Made by a program: the position numbers and the translations under genes. Below the pieces are notes generated by a model. The model worked only from the letters and a program-made list of their open reading frames with translations. It made no database searches and was not told the origin of the DNA. From an uncultured Eubacteriales bacterium (GTDB lineage Bacteria; Bacillota; Clostridia; Christensenellales; Borkfalkiaceae), in NCBI GenBank assembly GCA_900556195.1, contig USOJ01000045.1, positions 1-7,160 on the forward strand: 7,160 nt of DNA, read 5' to 3'. Below, piece after piece: positions 1 through 7,032 of this stretch (position 1 is the stretch's first letter; the number at the start of each line of letters is the position of its first letter).

Positions 1-822
1 AATCTCTTCAATCGGTAATTTATTAAATGTTACTCCGATATAAGGAGTAATCACGCCATTATTGATTGAATAACCCTTATTTATCTGTTGATTTGCCCCC
101 GATTCATTGCCCAATGAATCATATAGAATTACAACCCGATATTCTCTTTCATGCTTGAAACCGCTATCTTTGAAAAACAATCTGATATTTTGTATATATT
201 GCATTATGTCCTCTTGACATTGTTGATTACATTTTTCGATTTCGATCCTGTTATTCAATTGCATTTTTTCGTTTTCCCATTTATCAGTTATGTCGTCAAT
301 GAAACACTTCAGTATATCCATTTGCTTGTCCTTATCATAGATAACTTGTCCATAAAAAACTTTTCCTTTAACATTATCTAGCCTACTCACAATATCGTTT
401 ACTGAAATTTTAATGTTGTAACCATAGCAACCGTTCGACTTTACATAGTAATTCCACATCGGTAAAGAATCCTGTTGCGTTGACCCACACAATACATAAT
501 ATTCGCTGTGCCAGAAATGTATTTTCCCACTTTGTTTGATTTCTGACATACAATATGTATTCCTTTTATCCAGAGCGTTGATTACTGCCGTTATTAACCT
601 CTCATAGCGTTTATTAAAGACTTTTTTTTCTGACATTTCCTTAAACAGTGTAACAATATAGTTATATTCCTGAACATCGTTCAAAAACAAACAATTTGTA
701 AATCTTATAGTTTTCTCTTTGAAAATATTGATTATTGCATTTGCCGATGTATAATGATACATGGCATTTTTCGATTGTTTATCCAATTTGAAATACTTCT
801 CTGCGACATTTATTTCACTCAT
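1..822 (-). CDS. DUF2971-like protein, C-terminus cut off by the window edge
   Basis: This open frame runs without a stop from an ATG at 822 to the window edge, giving 274 residues and no C-terminus. The start is supported by AGAGGAG at 828-834, 5 nt upstream. Motifs resembling the DUF2971 family are YHYTS at residues 22-26, LNDVQEY at 47-53, CGSTQQDSLPMWNYY at 112-126 (the family's usual 'S..ds..MW..Y' block) and KHEREYRVV at 223-231. No signal peptide or membrane segment is visible, so it is probably cytoplasmic. Family members are commonly about 250-330 residues, so only a short tail should be missing. Its biochemical activity is unknown to me. It lies 77 nt downstream of the LRR gene, with no convincing terminator between, so it may be the last gene of the same transcript. 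Like the left half of that gene it is AT-rich and CpG-poor compared with the genes further right. Confidence 0.8.
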   Translation of the reverse strand, partial: MSEINVAEKYFKLDKQSKNAMYHYTSANAIINIFKEKTIRFTNCLFLNDVQEYNYIVTLFKEMSEKKVFNKRYERLITAVINALDKRNTYCMSEIKQSGKIHFWHSEYYVLCGSTQQDSLPMWNYYVKSNGCYGYNIKISVNDIVSRLDNVKGKVFYGQVIYDKDKQMDILKCFIDDITDKWENEKMQLNNRIEIEKCNQQCQEDIMQYIQNIRLFFKDSGFKHEREYRVVILYDSLGNESGANQQINKGYSINNGVITPYIGVTFNKLPIEEI

Positions 823-899
823 TTTTTCTCCTCTGTTATATTCTACACGAATTTTGATATAAAATCTATTTTTCTTCACTGTTGCACTTCATACTAAAT

Positions 900-3599
900 T
901 TAATCCCATGTCATCCAAAAATATCTCGCATACAAACCACTTAGATATGCGGCTGTTTTTTCAGGATCACTAATAACACTTTCGTCAAGACACTTTGTTG
1001 AAGAATATTGGTTTGATCGAGAATAATACCATTTCGTAATTTTATTAAATGTAACTTTTTTTAGGTTGCTACACCCGTGAAAAACATTTTCACCCATTCT
1101 TCTCAAAGCAGCCCCCATAGTTATATTATCCATAGAAGTACACTCCAAAAAAGCCCCACTACCAATGCTATATACCTCATCTGACAGAACAACACTTGAA
1201 AGACCTGTACATTTTGCGAAGGCATATGAACCAATTGCAAGACTTAGTGTTCCTTTTCGAAAAACAATATTGTTAATCTCTGAACATCCGTAAAATGCAT
1301 ACTCCGCAATATGTTCTATTCTGTATGGCACTATAAGTTCTGTCATTAATATTTCACCCAAATATAATTTTTTATATTTGTTCCCGTGACACATAATGTT
1401 TTGCAAGCCCTTTATTACACACCAGTTAGATAAATCCTCAATACATATATCTTCAAGCGAATCACAATTAATAAATGCGTCACTGTTAATTGTGGTTATC
1501 ATATTAGGAATATAAACCTTTTTCAGTGATGTGCAATTTGCAAAAAGTAAACTGCTGATAAACACCAAATTGCTTGGCAACGTTATTTCACTTAAAGCGG
1601 TGCAACCATTAAAAACTGACTCACCGATATCAATAACACTATTGGGAATTACGATCCGCTCAATTGTATTACATTTTTCAAACGCACTTTTGCCTATAGA
1701 GGTTACGGTGTCGGGAATAGTTATACTCGTCAAACTCCGGCAATCACAAAACGCACCTGCAGTAATATTCGAAACTGTTTTTCCTTTATATTCCGATTTA
1801 ATATCTATGTCCGTGCTTGATATATTAATGCCGACAACTGAATAACTATCACCGAAATCTTGCAACTTCACATCGTATTGATTCCAAATGGCAATTATTG
1901 TTATATCACCATAAGATCCTGTAGGTATATTCGTCTTCTTTTTTCCGTCAATTTGCCACTCAACGAAATCGGCATTTATATAATACGGATCTTGTAATTC
2001 AATCGTATCAGTTTCAATTGTATACTCGATGGGATTTGCAGAATTATTGCCGCAATCATATGTAATAACATAAATTGAAGGTGTGTATTTCGCTGAAAAA
2101 GTTACATCTCCAATAGTTCCTCTACTTATCTTACCATCTTTGTCCCAAGAGGCATCATAGTGTTCTTTCACTGGAAGATTTAAAACAATTTCGTCTTCGA
2201 CAGTATATGTCAACGGATTTGAGTATTGAAGTTCTCCACCATTAAGTTCATAAGAAATATTATAAAAGATTATTTGCCAATTTGCAAATAATTTTTTATC
2301 ACCATACTCTTTTTCTGAAATCATTACAAATCTTTCATCACCCCCATAAGACCAACCATCAAAAATATAGCCTTTACGAGTCGGAATCGGGAGTACGGTA
2401 TCTTCACCATAGATATGCGTGTTTGGCAAGTTGTCGCATGTACCTCCTCTTAATTCGTATGTTAAATCATAAGCCCCCAAAACATAAACCGCCTTTAAGG
2501 TTATACTTGCTACATACTTATTGTTTTCTTTTGGGGTCGTATCTACGTTCCATTCGGATATTTCCCATTTTACAAACGTATAGCCGACTTTTTCAGCCGA
2601 GGGAATATTTTTAGAAATTACCTCAGTATTCCCGAAAAATCGTTTATTCGACATTTCCCTCCCGCCGTCGGTATCGAACCTTACGTTGACAATACCGTCC
2701 GCCTTAATAACGACAAAGTTTATCCCGTCGATATAATCTCCGTTTGAAAAATTTTCGCTCGCCCTGGTTAAATACCATCTGTCGACTGAATTTTTATAGT
2801 TGCCGAGGGTGACGAAAATATCTTCCGCTTCGGTGTATTTACCCGCTTTAACGAGCGTATCCGCCTTTTTATATTTTGTCTGTTTTATCTTACTCGCGGC
2901 GTTTTTGAAATCGTGATGATTGCGATATAAATCGTCGTATAGAGCGATTGCCGTATCGTAGCTTCCGCTTTTATAAGCCCTTTCGGCTTTGTTGTATTTG
3001 GTAAGCGGAATAAACAAATATACGGTTAAAAGCGCAAACGCAATAATCGCCGCAACTATAGGCAACGCTATTTTTATAAAACGTATCTTTCTCTTTTTGC
3101 TTATTTCTTCACGCTGCTTTATTTCGTTTATACGTTGATTGTATTTTTCGATAATCGTGGCGGAATCTCTGTAATCGCCTATCGTTTTTAATCTTTCGAT
3201 TGCCGCTGAAAGCGAATTTACCGAATCGTAACGCGCAAAACCCGCCGAACGATACACCGCTTCTTTGTTTCTTAAAGCGCAACAATTTTCTATAAGTTGA
3301 ACAGAATCTTTATAACCTTTAATATCTTCTAACAGACACGCCGCGTCGCTGTAATTGTAATTTTTAATATAATTTACCGCTTCGTCGTATGCTTTTTCAA
3401 GTCTTGCGACACAACGCTCGTAATAAGCCCGCGAATCTTTATAATCTCCGAGTTTCTGAAACCCGTTTGCCGCTTCAAGCGCATATTTTTCGTTGGTGAA
3501 ATGACACAATGTTACGCAACGGTCGTACAGTTCTTCTTGTTTTTGTCGTTTTATATTTTCTTCTATCCGACTCGAATACCCGTCTAATTCCGCTTTCAT
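900..3599 (-). CDS. Membrane-anchored InlB-repeat/BspA-type LRR protein, probably the severed C-terminal part of a TIR receptor
   Basis: This 899-residue product has, in order: helical TPR-like repeats at about 1-160 with recurring GDYKDS-type motifs (51-56, 95-99, 141-146); a basic KKRKIR stretch; one membrane helix at about 173-199; more TPR-like repeats at about 203-280 with a fourth such motif (GNYKNS, 266-271); four InlB/Listeria-Bacteroides-type beta repeats at about 304-575 (marked by DTDGG, ELRGG, ELNGG and a degenerate CGNNS); and a BspA-type LRR_5 domain at about 587-855. The LRR units carry a phenylalanine and cysteine signature (AFxxC) at a 23-residue spacing. There is no N-terminal signal peptide, so the membrane helix should put the N-terminus inside and the repeats outside. 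No ribosome-binding site precedes the ATG. The frame continues in phase, through a single TAA, into the upstream TIR gene, so I read this as the distal part of one split gene. Codon use shifts to AT-rich after about residue 318. Ligand unknown. Confidence 0.85.
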   Translation of the reverse strand: MKAELDGYSSRIEENIKRQKQEELYDRCVTLCHFTNEKYALEAANGFQKLGDYKDSRAYYERCVARLEKAYDEAVNYIKNYNYSDAACLLEDIKGYKDSVQLIENCCALRNKEAVYRSAGFARYDSVNSLSAAIERLKTIGDYRDSATIIEKYNQRINEIKQREEISKKRKIRFIKIALPIVAAIIAFALLTVYLFIPLTKYNKAERAYKSGSYDTAIALYDDLYRNHHDFKNAASKIKQTKYKKADTLVKAGKYTEAEDIFVTLGNYKNSVDRWYLTRASENFSNGDYIDGINFVVIKADGIVNVRFDTDGGREMSNKRFFGNTEVISKNIPSAEKVGYTFVKWEISEWNVDTTPKENNKYVASITLKAVYVLGAYDLTYELRGGTCDNLPNTHIYGEDTVLPIPTRKGYIFDGWSYGGDERFVMISEKEYGDKKLFANWQIIFYNISYELNGGELQYSNPLTYTVEDEIVLNLPVKEHYDASWDKDGKISRGTIGDVTFSAKYTPSIYVITYDCGNNSANPIEYTIETDTIELQDPYYINADFVEWQIDGKKKTNIPTGSYGDITIIAIWNQYDVKLQDFGDSYSVVGINISSTDIDIKSEYKGKTVSNITAGAFCDCRSLTSITIPDTVTSIGKSAFEKCNTIERIVIPNSVIDIGESVFNGCTALSEITLPSNLVFISSLLFANCTSLKKVYIPNMITTINSDAFINCDSLEDICIEDLSNWCVIKGLQNIMCHGNKYKKLYLGEILMTELIVPYRIEHIAEYAFYGCSEINNIVFRKGTLSLAIGSYAFAKCTGLSSVVLSDEVYSIGSGAFLECTSMDNITMGAALRRMGENVFHGCSNLKKVTFNKITKWYYSRSNQYSSTKCLDESVISDPEKTAAYLSGLYARYFWMTWD

Positions 3600-3614
3600 G
3601 GCGGCGTCGGCTTA
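3597..3614 (-). other. In-frame nonsense codon separating the TIR and LRR halves
   Basis: On the minus strand the codons read Tyr-Arg-TAA-Ala-Asp-Ala-Ala-Met, with TAA at 3612-3614 and the next ATG at 3597-3599 in the same frame. No Shine-Dalgarno sequence lies in the preceding bases (cgctaagccgacgccgcc). From memory of zinc ribbon-TPR-TIR proteins of Bacillota, this point normally continues as something like R-F/Y-A-D-x-x-L-K-A-E-L, which matches R-stop-A-D-A-A-M-K-A-E-L. A single TAT-to-TAA change would explain it. Alternatives are an assembly or sequencing error, termination-reinitiation over 12 nt, or stop-codon readthrough. Confidence 0.8.
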
Positions 3615-4781
3615 GCGATAGGCTTTTATATAATTCGGCTCGTCCGAAATACGACGGGTAAAATTATTCAACTCGTCCGCGCTTTTTACGTTTAGGTCGA
3701 TAAGCAGTTTATAAAAATACGCCTTGGCGTTTTTCGGGTCGTTGTTCAAGACTTTTTCGAGCAGAGAATCCGCCTTTTTCGTGTCGCCGTCTTCAATCAG
3801 AATCTGCGCTCTTTCTAACAGCGCGGAATAATTCACGCCGTTTTGTATGACGGCAGTCGGCTTTTCTTCTACTTTTACGGGGCGGGCGGTTTTGCCGAAA
3901 AGTTTGTCTATCCCGTATAACAAATCTTGCAAAAAGCCTATCTTGCCCATATCCTGAGCCTGAAAACTCGCCATTTCCATAGGCAGGTCGTACGCGTCCA
4001 TATCCTTATAACACGGTATAAGATATTTGTCGTGGTCGCGTTCCATTATTTTTATAAATCTCGACCATTCGTTACGCACCCATACCGCGTTGAAATACGC
4101 CTCTTTCGTGCCTATAACGAGCATTACTTTGGCGGAATTGAGCGCGGCGAAAATATACGGCTCGTACATTTCGCCGAGTTTCGTTTCGAGCGTTATTTTC
4201 GAAAAGAATACCTTATATCCCTTTTGCGTAAGCGCGGAATACAAGTCCTGCGCGATAACGCTGTCTATCGTGCGTCGTCCGTTTTCGTCGCTTTCTTTAT
4301 AACAGATAAACACGTCGAAACGCTCTTCTTTCTGCGATATTTCAAGGATATGTTTTTGTATTCCGTCTATCTCTTTCGCTTCCGTTTCGTATACTTCGCG
4401 GGCGAGTACGTCGGCGTTTTTTATCGCCGCTTTGTAATCGGGGTCTGAAAATACGGAATCGAATTGCGTGCGGTGGCAGGTCGGAATTTTCTTGCCCGTA
4501 AGCGGATCGTCGACGTATTCGATCCCGTACTTGCACAGCAACAAACCCCAGTGCGCTTCCGCGTCGTCGGGGTTATCCGTCAATATATTCTCATACACGA
4601 TAATCGCCTTATCGAACTCGTTTCTGAGTCTTAAAGCGTTCGCGCGATTATGTAAATTAAAGGATTTTTCGTTGTCTATTACGGGAATCGTCTGTTTCGT
4701 TCCGCAGAACTCGCACTCCGCTATGCTTTGCCCCTCTTTTACGTCCAGCGTCCCGCCGCACATTTTACATTTGAATATCAT
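3612..4781 (-). CDS. Zinc ribbon-TPR-TIR domain protein, ending at a probable premature stop
   Basis: This 389-residue protein has an N-terminal zinc ribbon (C5, C8, C23, C26), a TPR-like helical region at about 42-85, a TIR domain at about 155-290, and a second TPR-like segment at about 317-385. In the TIR domain I see the first strand FDVFICY (155-161), a BB-loop region near 195-209, LVIGT (221-225) and WVRNEW (234-239). E238 sits where the catalytic glutamate of NAD-cleaving TIR enzymes usually lies, so NADase activity is possible but not shown. No signal peptide or membrane helix is present, so this part is cytoplasmic. The ATG has only a weak upstream match (AGAGAAG, 4-nt spacing), 93 nt after the previous gene. 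Its end looks artificial: the repeats stop abruptly at AYR-TAA and resume in frame in the LRR gene. If intact, TIR would be the cytoplasmic head of that membrane protein; as it stands a free TIR fragment would be made. Confidence 0.87.
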   Translation of the reverse strand: MIFKCKMCGGTLDVKEGQSIAECEFCGTKQTIPVIDNEKSFNLHNRANALRLRNEFDKAIIVYENILTDNPDDAEAHWGLLLCKYGIEYVDDPLTGKKIPTCHRTQFDSVFSDPDYKAAIKNADVLAREVYETEAKEIDGIQKHILEISQKEERFDVFICYKESDENGRRTIDSVIAQDLYSALTQKGYKVFFSKITLETKLGEMYEPYIFAALNSAKVMLVIGTKEAYFNAVWVRNEWSRFIKIMERDHDKYLIPCYKDMDAYDLPMEMASFQAQDMGKIGFLQDLLYGIDKLFGKTARPVKVEEKPTAVIQNGVNYSALLERAQILIEDGDTKKADSLLEKVLNNDPKNAKAYFYKLLIDLNVKSADELNNFTRRISDEPNYIKAYR

Positions 4782-4831
4782 ATTACTTCTCTATCGTTTT
4801 AGTTTTTGTTATTTCGGAATATCTCTACCGG

Positions 4832-4859
4832 ATTTTTTTGCATATACCTGCAAAAAAAT
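4832..4859. repeat. Perfect 11-bp inverted repeat between the membrane-protein and TIR genes
   Basis: Arms atttttttgca (4832-4842) and tgcaaaaaaat (4849-4859) are exact reverse complements around a 6-nt loop (tatacc). The stem is mostly A-T with a TGCA core at the loop side. It lies in the 93-nt gap upstream of the TIR gene. It does not look like a standard intrinsic terminator, because the stem is not GC-rich and no separate U-tract follows it; it could still weaken read-through in either direction, process the transcript or bind a protein. Confidence 0.6.
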
Positions 4860-4874
4860 TCAATAGAACCGCCG

Positions 4875-5585
4875 TCAGCCGCGTAATTTGAGTTGTCTTT
4901 CTTTTACGAGCAAATCCGTTTCGCGGATTAAATTAAGCGATTTTACGTCGTCGCCCGCAGCAACGGATTCTTTCAGAGCCTTGATTTTTTCGGAAATTTC
5001 GTCTTCGATTTCGATTACGAATTTACTCGAAACGGGGTCGGCACACAAAACCGTTTCGTACAACTTATTTAGCGCGGTTTTAACTTCGCCGTCGTTTACG
5101 GAATCGACGAGAAGTTTAAGTTCGGGACGAAGTTCGCGGATAAAACTTTCTTTATATTCCTTTTCGTCTATTTTTTTTATCGTATCTTTATACGCCGTTC
5201 TCGCGATAAGCGATATAAAGAAGAACGCAAGCAATAACGTTTCGACGACCGCCGCGACCCACGCGCCGACTTCGAATCTGCTTCCGACTGCGGTGATTAC
5301 TGTATCGATAACGAATTGCGCGACTAAAACGCCGTATCCGAGATACAATATCGGGATTCCGAACACGCGCGATTTCAATTCTTTGTCGTATATTCCTATG
5401 CAAACAGTTACCGCCGAAAACGCCGTCAGAAACGTAGTTACGCCGTAAGTTATCCACATAGCCGCGTTGCTCAAATCGCGATTATACGGAATAACGAAAT
5501 ACAAAACGTTATACGCCGCCAGAATTACGGCGAGTATTAAAGTCGTTACTATCGCTTTTTTGCCTATTTTAATTCTTAATTCCAT
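4875..5585 (-). CDS. Four-helix membrane protein with cytoplasmic helical tail, function unknown
   Basis: I do not recognise the family of this 236-residue protein. It has four hydrophobic segments at about residues 11-33, 41-65, 74-98 and 106-128, joined by short loops. A charged, mostly helical C-terminal region follows (about 130-236), rich in Glu and Lys and with no obvious catalytic motif. The short basic N-terminus (RIKIGKK) suggests N-in topology, and four spans then leave the tail in the cytoplasm. AAAGGAG at 5593-5599, 7 nt before the ATG, supports the start. It begins 19 nt after the SPFH gene's stop, so the two are almost certainly co-transcribed. It ends in TGA. Codon use is CpG-rich like its right-hand neighbours. 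A role as membrane partner of the SPFH protein or the TIR receptor is an inference from position only. Confidence 0.85.
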   Translation of the reverse strand: MELRIKIGKKAIVTTLILAVILAAYNVLYFVIPYNRDLSNAAMWITYGVTTFLTAFSAVTVCIGIYDKELKSRVFGIPILYLGYGVLVAQFVIDTVITAVGSRFEVGAWVAAVVETLLLAFFFISLIARTAYKDTIKKIDEKEYKESFIRELRPELKLLVDSVNDGEVKTALNKLYETVLCADPVSSKFVIEIEDEISEKIKALKESVAAGDDVKSLNLIRETDLLVKERQLKLRG

Positions 5586-5604
5586 GGTTTTTCTCCTTTA
5601 ACCG

Positions 5605-6789
5605 TTATTCGCCGCGTTTACGCCCGCAGTTGGGGCAGAAATTACCGCTTAAATTCTTTTGTCCGCAAGCGGGGCAATCCCACGCGGAGGAAGCCGAAAC
5701 GGTATCTTTTATGGTAGCCGCAACTTCTTTGGCGACCGAAACGCCTACGCCTAAACCTACGCCCGTCTGAACGATTCCGCTCGCGATAGAGCCGCCCGCG
5801 CCCGACGATTCGTTTTCCGCCGCGGCTTTACCGACTATTCTTGCCGTTTCCGACTGATAATCTCCGCCTTTCGCCCTTAAAACTTCGGCTTCGGCAAAAC
5901 CTTTAAGCCTTATTTCTTCCGCTTCCGCGCCGGCCAGAATCTTTTTCGCCTCGGCTTCGGCGTAAGCGTCGCCTTTCGCTACGGCAAGTTTAAGTTGAGC
6001 CTCGGCTTCCGCCCTCTTCGTAGCGGCGACCGCTTCGGCTTCTTTTATGCGTTGCTGCTGAACCCTTAAATACCTTTCGGCGTGCTGTTCTTTAAGCCTT
6101 GCGTAGTTCGGATCGTCGTCGGGAGTCAAAACGTTCGTAATGAAAAATTCGGGAACGTACATTCCGTAATCGTCCAGAACCTTATTTATCTCGTTTTTGA
6201 GAATATCTGCGAGTTCGCCGGTATGCTCGTCGACTTCGAGAACGTTTATATCGTTTTCACGAATCGCTCTTGCAAGATTGCTCTTAACTTTCGCGACGAT
6301 CATTCCGCGGAAATAATTCGTTGCCGACGAAGTCGTTCCGAACACGTTATCCTGCGTAAAACCGCTCGTAGTGCCTACGACTTTTAGTAAAAGTTTTCGT
6401 CCGTCGATAACTTTAATATTAAACGTTCCGCACGCGCCCAACTCTAAATGCAAGCCGCTTATCGGGTCGAACATTCTTATTTTGCTGTCCGTGCCCCACT
6501 TGACGCCGAGTTGCGTGGTAAGATTTATAAAGTAGACTTCGGCGTGGAATACCGATTTGCCGCCCGCGATCGCGTTAAAATGGTCTTTTAATCGGGGCAT
6601 ATTCTGAGTTTCGAGCGTGTGTCTGCCCGCGCCGAAACTTTCCAAAGCCTTGCCGTCGCGGAAAAATACCGCTTCCTGAGATTCGTGGACGATCAGTTGA
6701 GAACCCGTATTGAAATCTTCGCAGGGGTGCTTCCAGATAAACGTCCTGTTGTCGCCTTCGTATTTTATTACGTCGATTACGTTTGCCAT
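5605..6789 (-). CDS. SPFH/band 7 (YdjI-like) protein with C-terminal zinc ribbon
   Basis: This 394-residue protein resembles the YdjI-type SPFH family (related to flotillins and often labelled 'virion core protein-like'). The N-terminal two-thirds, about residues 10-225, form the SPFH core. An alanine/glutamate-rich coiled coil follows at about 230-325, with flotillin-style AEAE runs. A Gly-rich linker (329-350) leads to a zinc ribbon with C372, C375, C385 and C388. No N-terminal membrane helix is visible, so it should be peripheral or recruited to the membrane, where SPFH proteins form oligomeric scaffolds. I chose the ATG at 6789 over the one at 6795: AGGAG at 6797-6801 is 7 nt from the former and only 1 nt from the latter. 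That site touches the stop codon of the preceding regulator gene, pointing to translational coupling. The scaffold role is family knowledge; its link to the TIR protein is inferred. Confidence 0.9.
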   Translation of the reverse strand: MANVIDVIKYEGDNRTFIWKHPCEDFNTGSQLIVHESQEAVFFRDGKALESFGAGRHTLETQNMPRLKDHFNAIAGGKSVFHAEVYFINLTTQLGVKWGTDSKIRMFDPISGLHLELGACGTFNIKVIDGRKLLLKVVGTTSGFTQDNVFGTTSSATNYFRGMIVAKVKSNLARAIRENDINVLEVDEHTGELADILKNEINKVLDDYGMYVPEFFITNVLTPDDDPNYARLKEQHAERYLRVQQQRIKEAEAVAATKRAEAEAQLKLAVAKGDAYAEAEAKKILAGAEAEEIRLKGFAEAEVLRAKGGDYQSETARIVGKAAAENESSGAGGSIASGIVQTGVGLGVGVSVAKEVAATIKDTVSASSAWDCPACGQKNLSGNFCPNCGRKRGE

Positions 6790-6796
6790 ATACATT

Positions 6797-6803
6797 CTCC
6801 TTT
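6797..6803 (-). promoter_or_regulatory. Ribosome-binding site that decides the SPFH start
   Basis: AAAGGAG on the minus strand overlaps the last base of the upstream TAA stop (6803-6805). Its spacing of 7 nt favours the ATG at 6787-6789 over the one at 6793-6795. Confidence 0.75.
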
Positions 6804-7000
6804 TATTTCTTGTTTTCTATCGTAGCGTTGTCTATCGCGAATTCAAGGCACAGCATAATTATTTCGTTACGCGTTCTGCCCGTCGCCTGAGCCATTTCGT
6901 CGAGTTTTTTAATCATATCACCTGGAAATCTTACCGACACGACCGAAGTTTCGCCCGTATATTTTTTTGCCGTTATCGATAATTTCGGCTTGTTTTCCAT
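6803..7000 (-). CDS. Ribbon-helix-helix (CopG/Arc-type) transcriptional regulator
   Basis: This small 65-residue protein has the ribbon-helix-helix layout: a beta strand TSVVSVRFP (about 18-26), helix A from GDMIKKLDEMAQATG (about 27-41), the turn GRTRNE, and helix B IIMLCLEFAIDNA. Such proteins dimerise, bind DNA through the paired strands and often repress their own promoter. The frame is open further upstream to an ATG at 7042, but GGAGG at 7007-7011 sits 6 nt before the ATG at 7000. The predicted transcription start lies between the two ATGs, so the shorter form is the right call. It is the first gene after a strong promoter and ends 13 nt before the SPFH gene, so it probably controls the whole cluster. 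No toxin-like partner follows, which argues against a simple antitoxin. Confidence 0.85.
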   Translation of the reverse strand: MENKPKLSITAKKYTGETSVVSVRFPGDMIKKLDEMAQATGRTRNEIIMLCLEFAIDNATIENKK

Positions 7001-7032
7001 ATAAAACCTCCGCAATTTCTCTGAATATTTAC

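Noticed and set aside
151..381. Plus-strand open frame of 76 codons
   Set aside because: It lies antisense within the DUF2971-like gene, whose frame has family motifs and a good ribosome-binding site; the plus-strand product looks like low-complexity shadow sequence.
823..899. Separate promoter or terminator in the gap before the DUF2971-like gene
   Set aside because: A TAGAAT at 840-845 (minus strand) would place the start inside the ribosome-binding site and has no good -35; no GC-rich hairpin with a T-run is visible.
4342..4536. Minus-strand Arg-rich frame inside the TIR gene
   Set aside because: It is an alternate-frame shadow of the TIR coding sequence, with typical arginine-rich out-of-frame composition.
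3612..4781. TIR protein as part of a Thoeris system
   Set aside because: No ThsA-like SIR2/SLOG effector is present, and the zinc ribbon-TPR-TIR layout with a membrane/LRR continuation differs from ThsB.
3927..5448. Several plus-strand open frames of 90-190 codons opposite the TIR and membrane-protein genes
   Set aside because: They are antisense shadows created by stop-poor CpG-rich codons on the other strand; no recognisable domains or plausible operon context.
6790..6795. ATG at 6795 as the SPFH start
   Set aside because: It would lie 1 nt from the AGGAG site; the ATG at 6789 has the normal 7-nt spacing.
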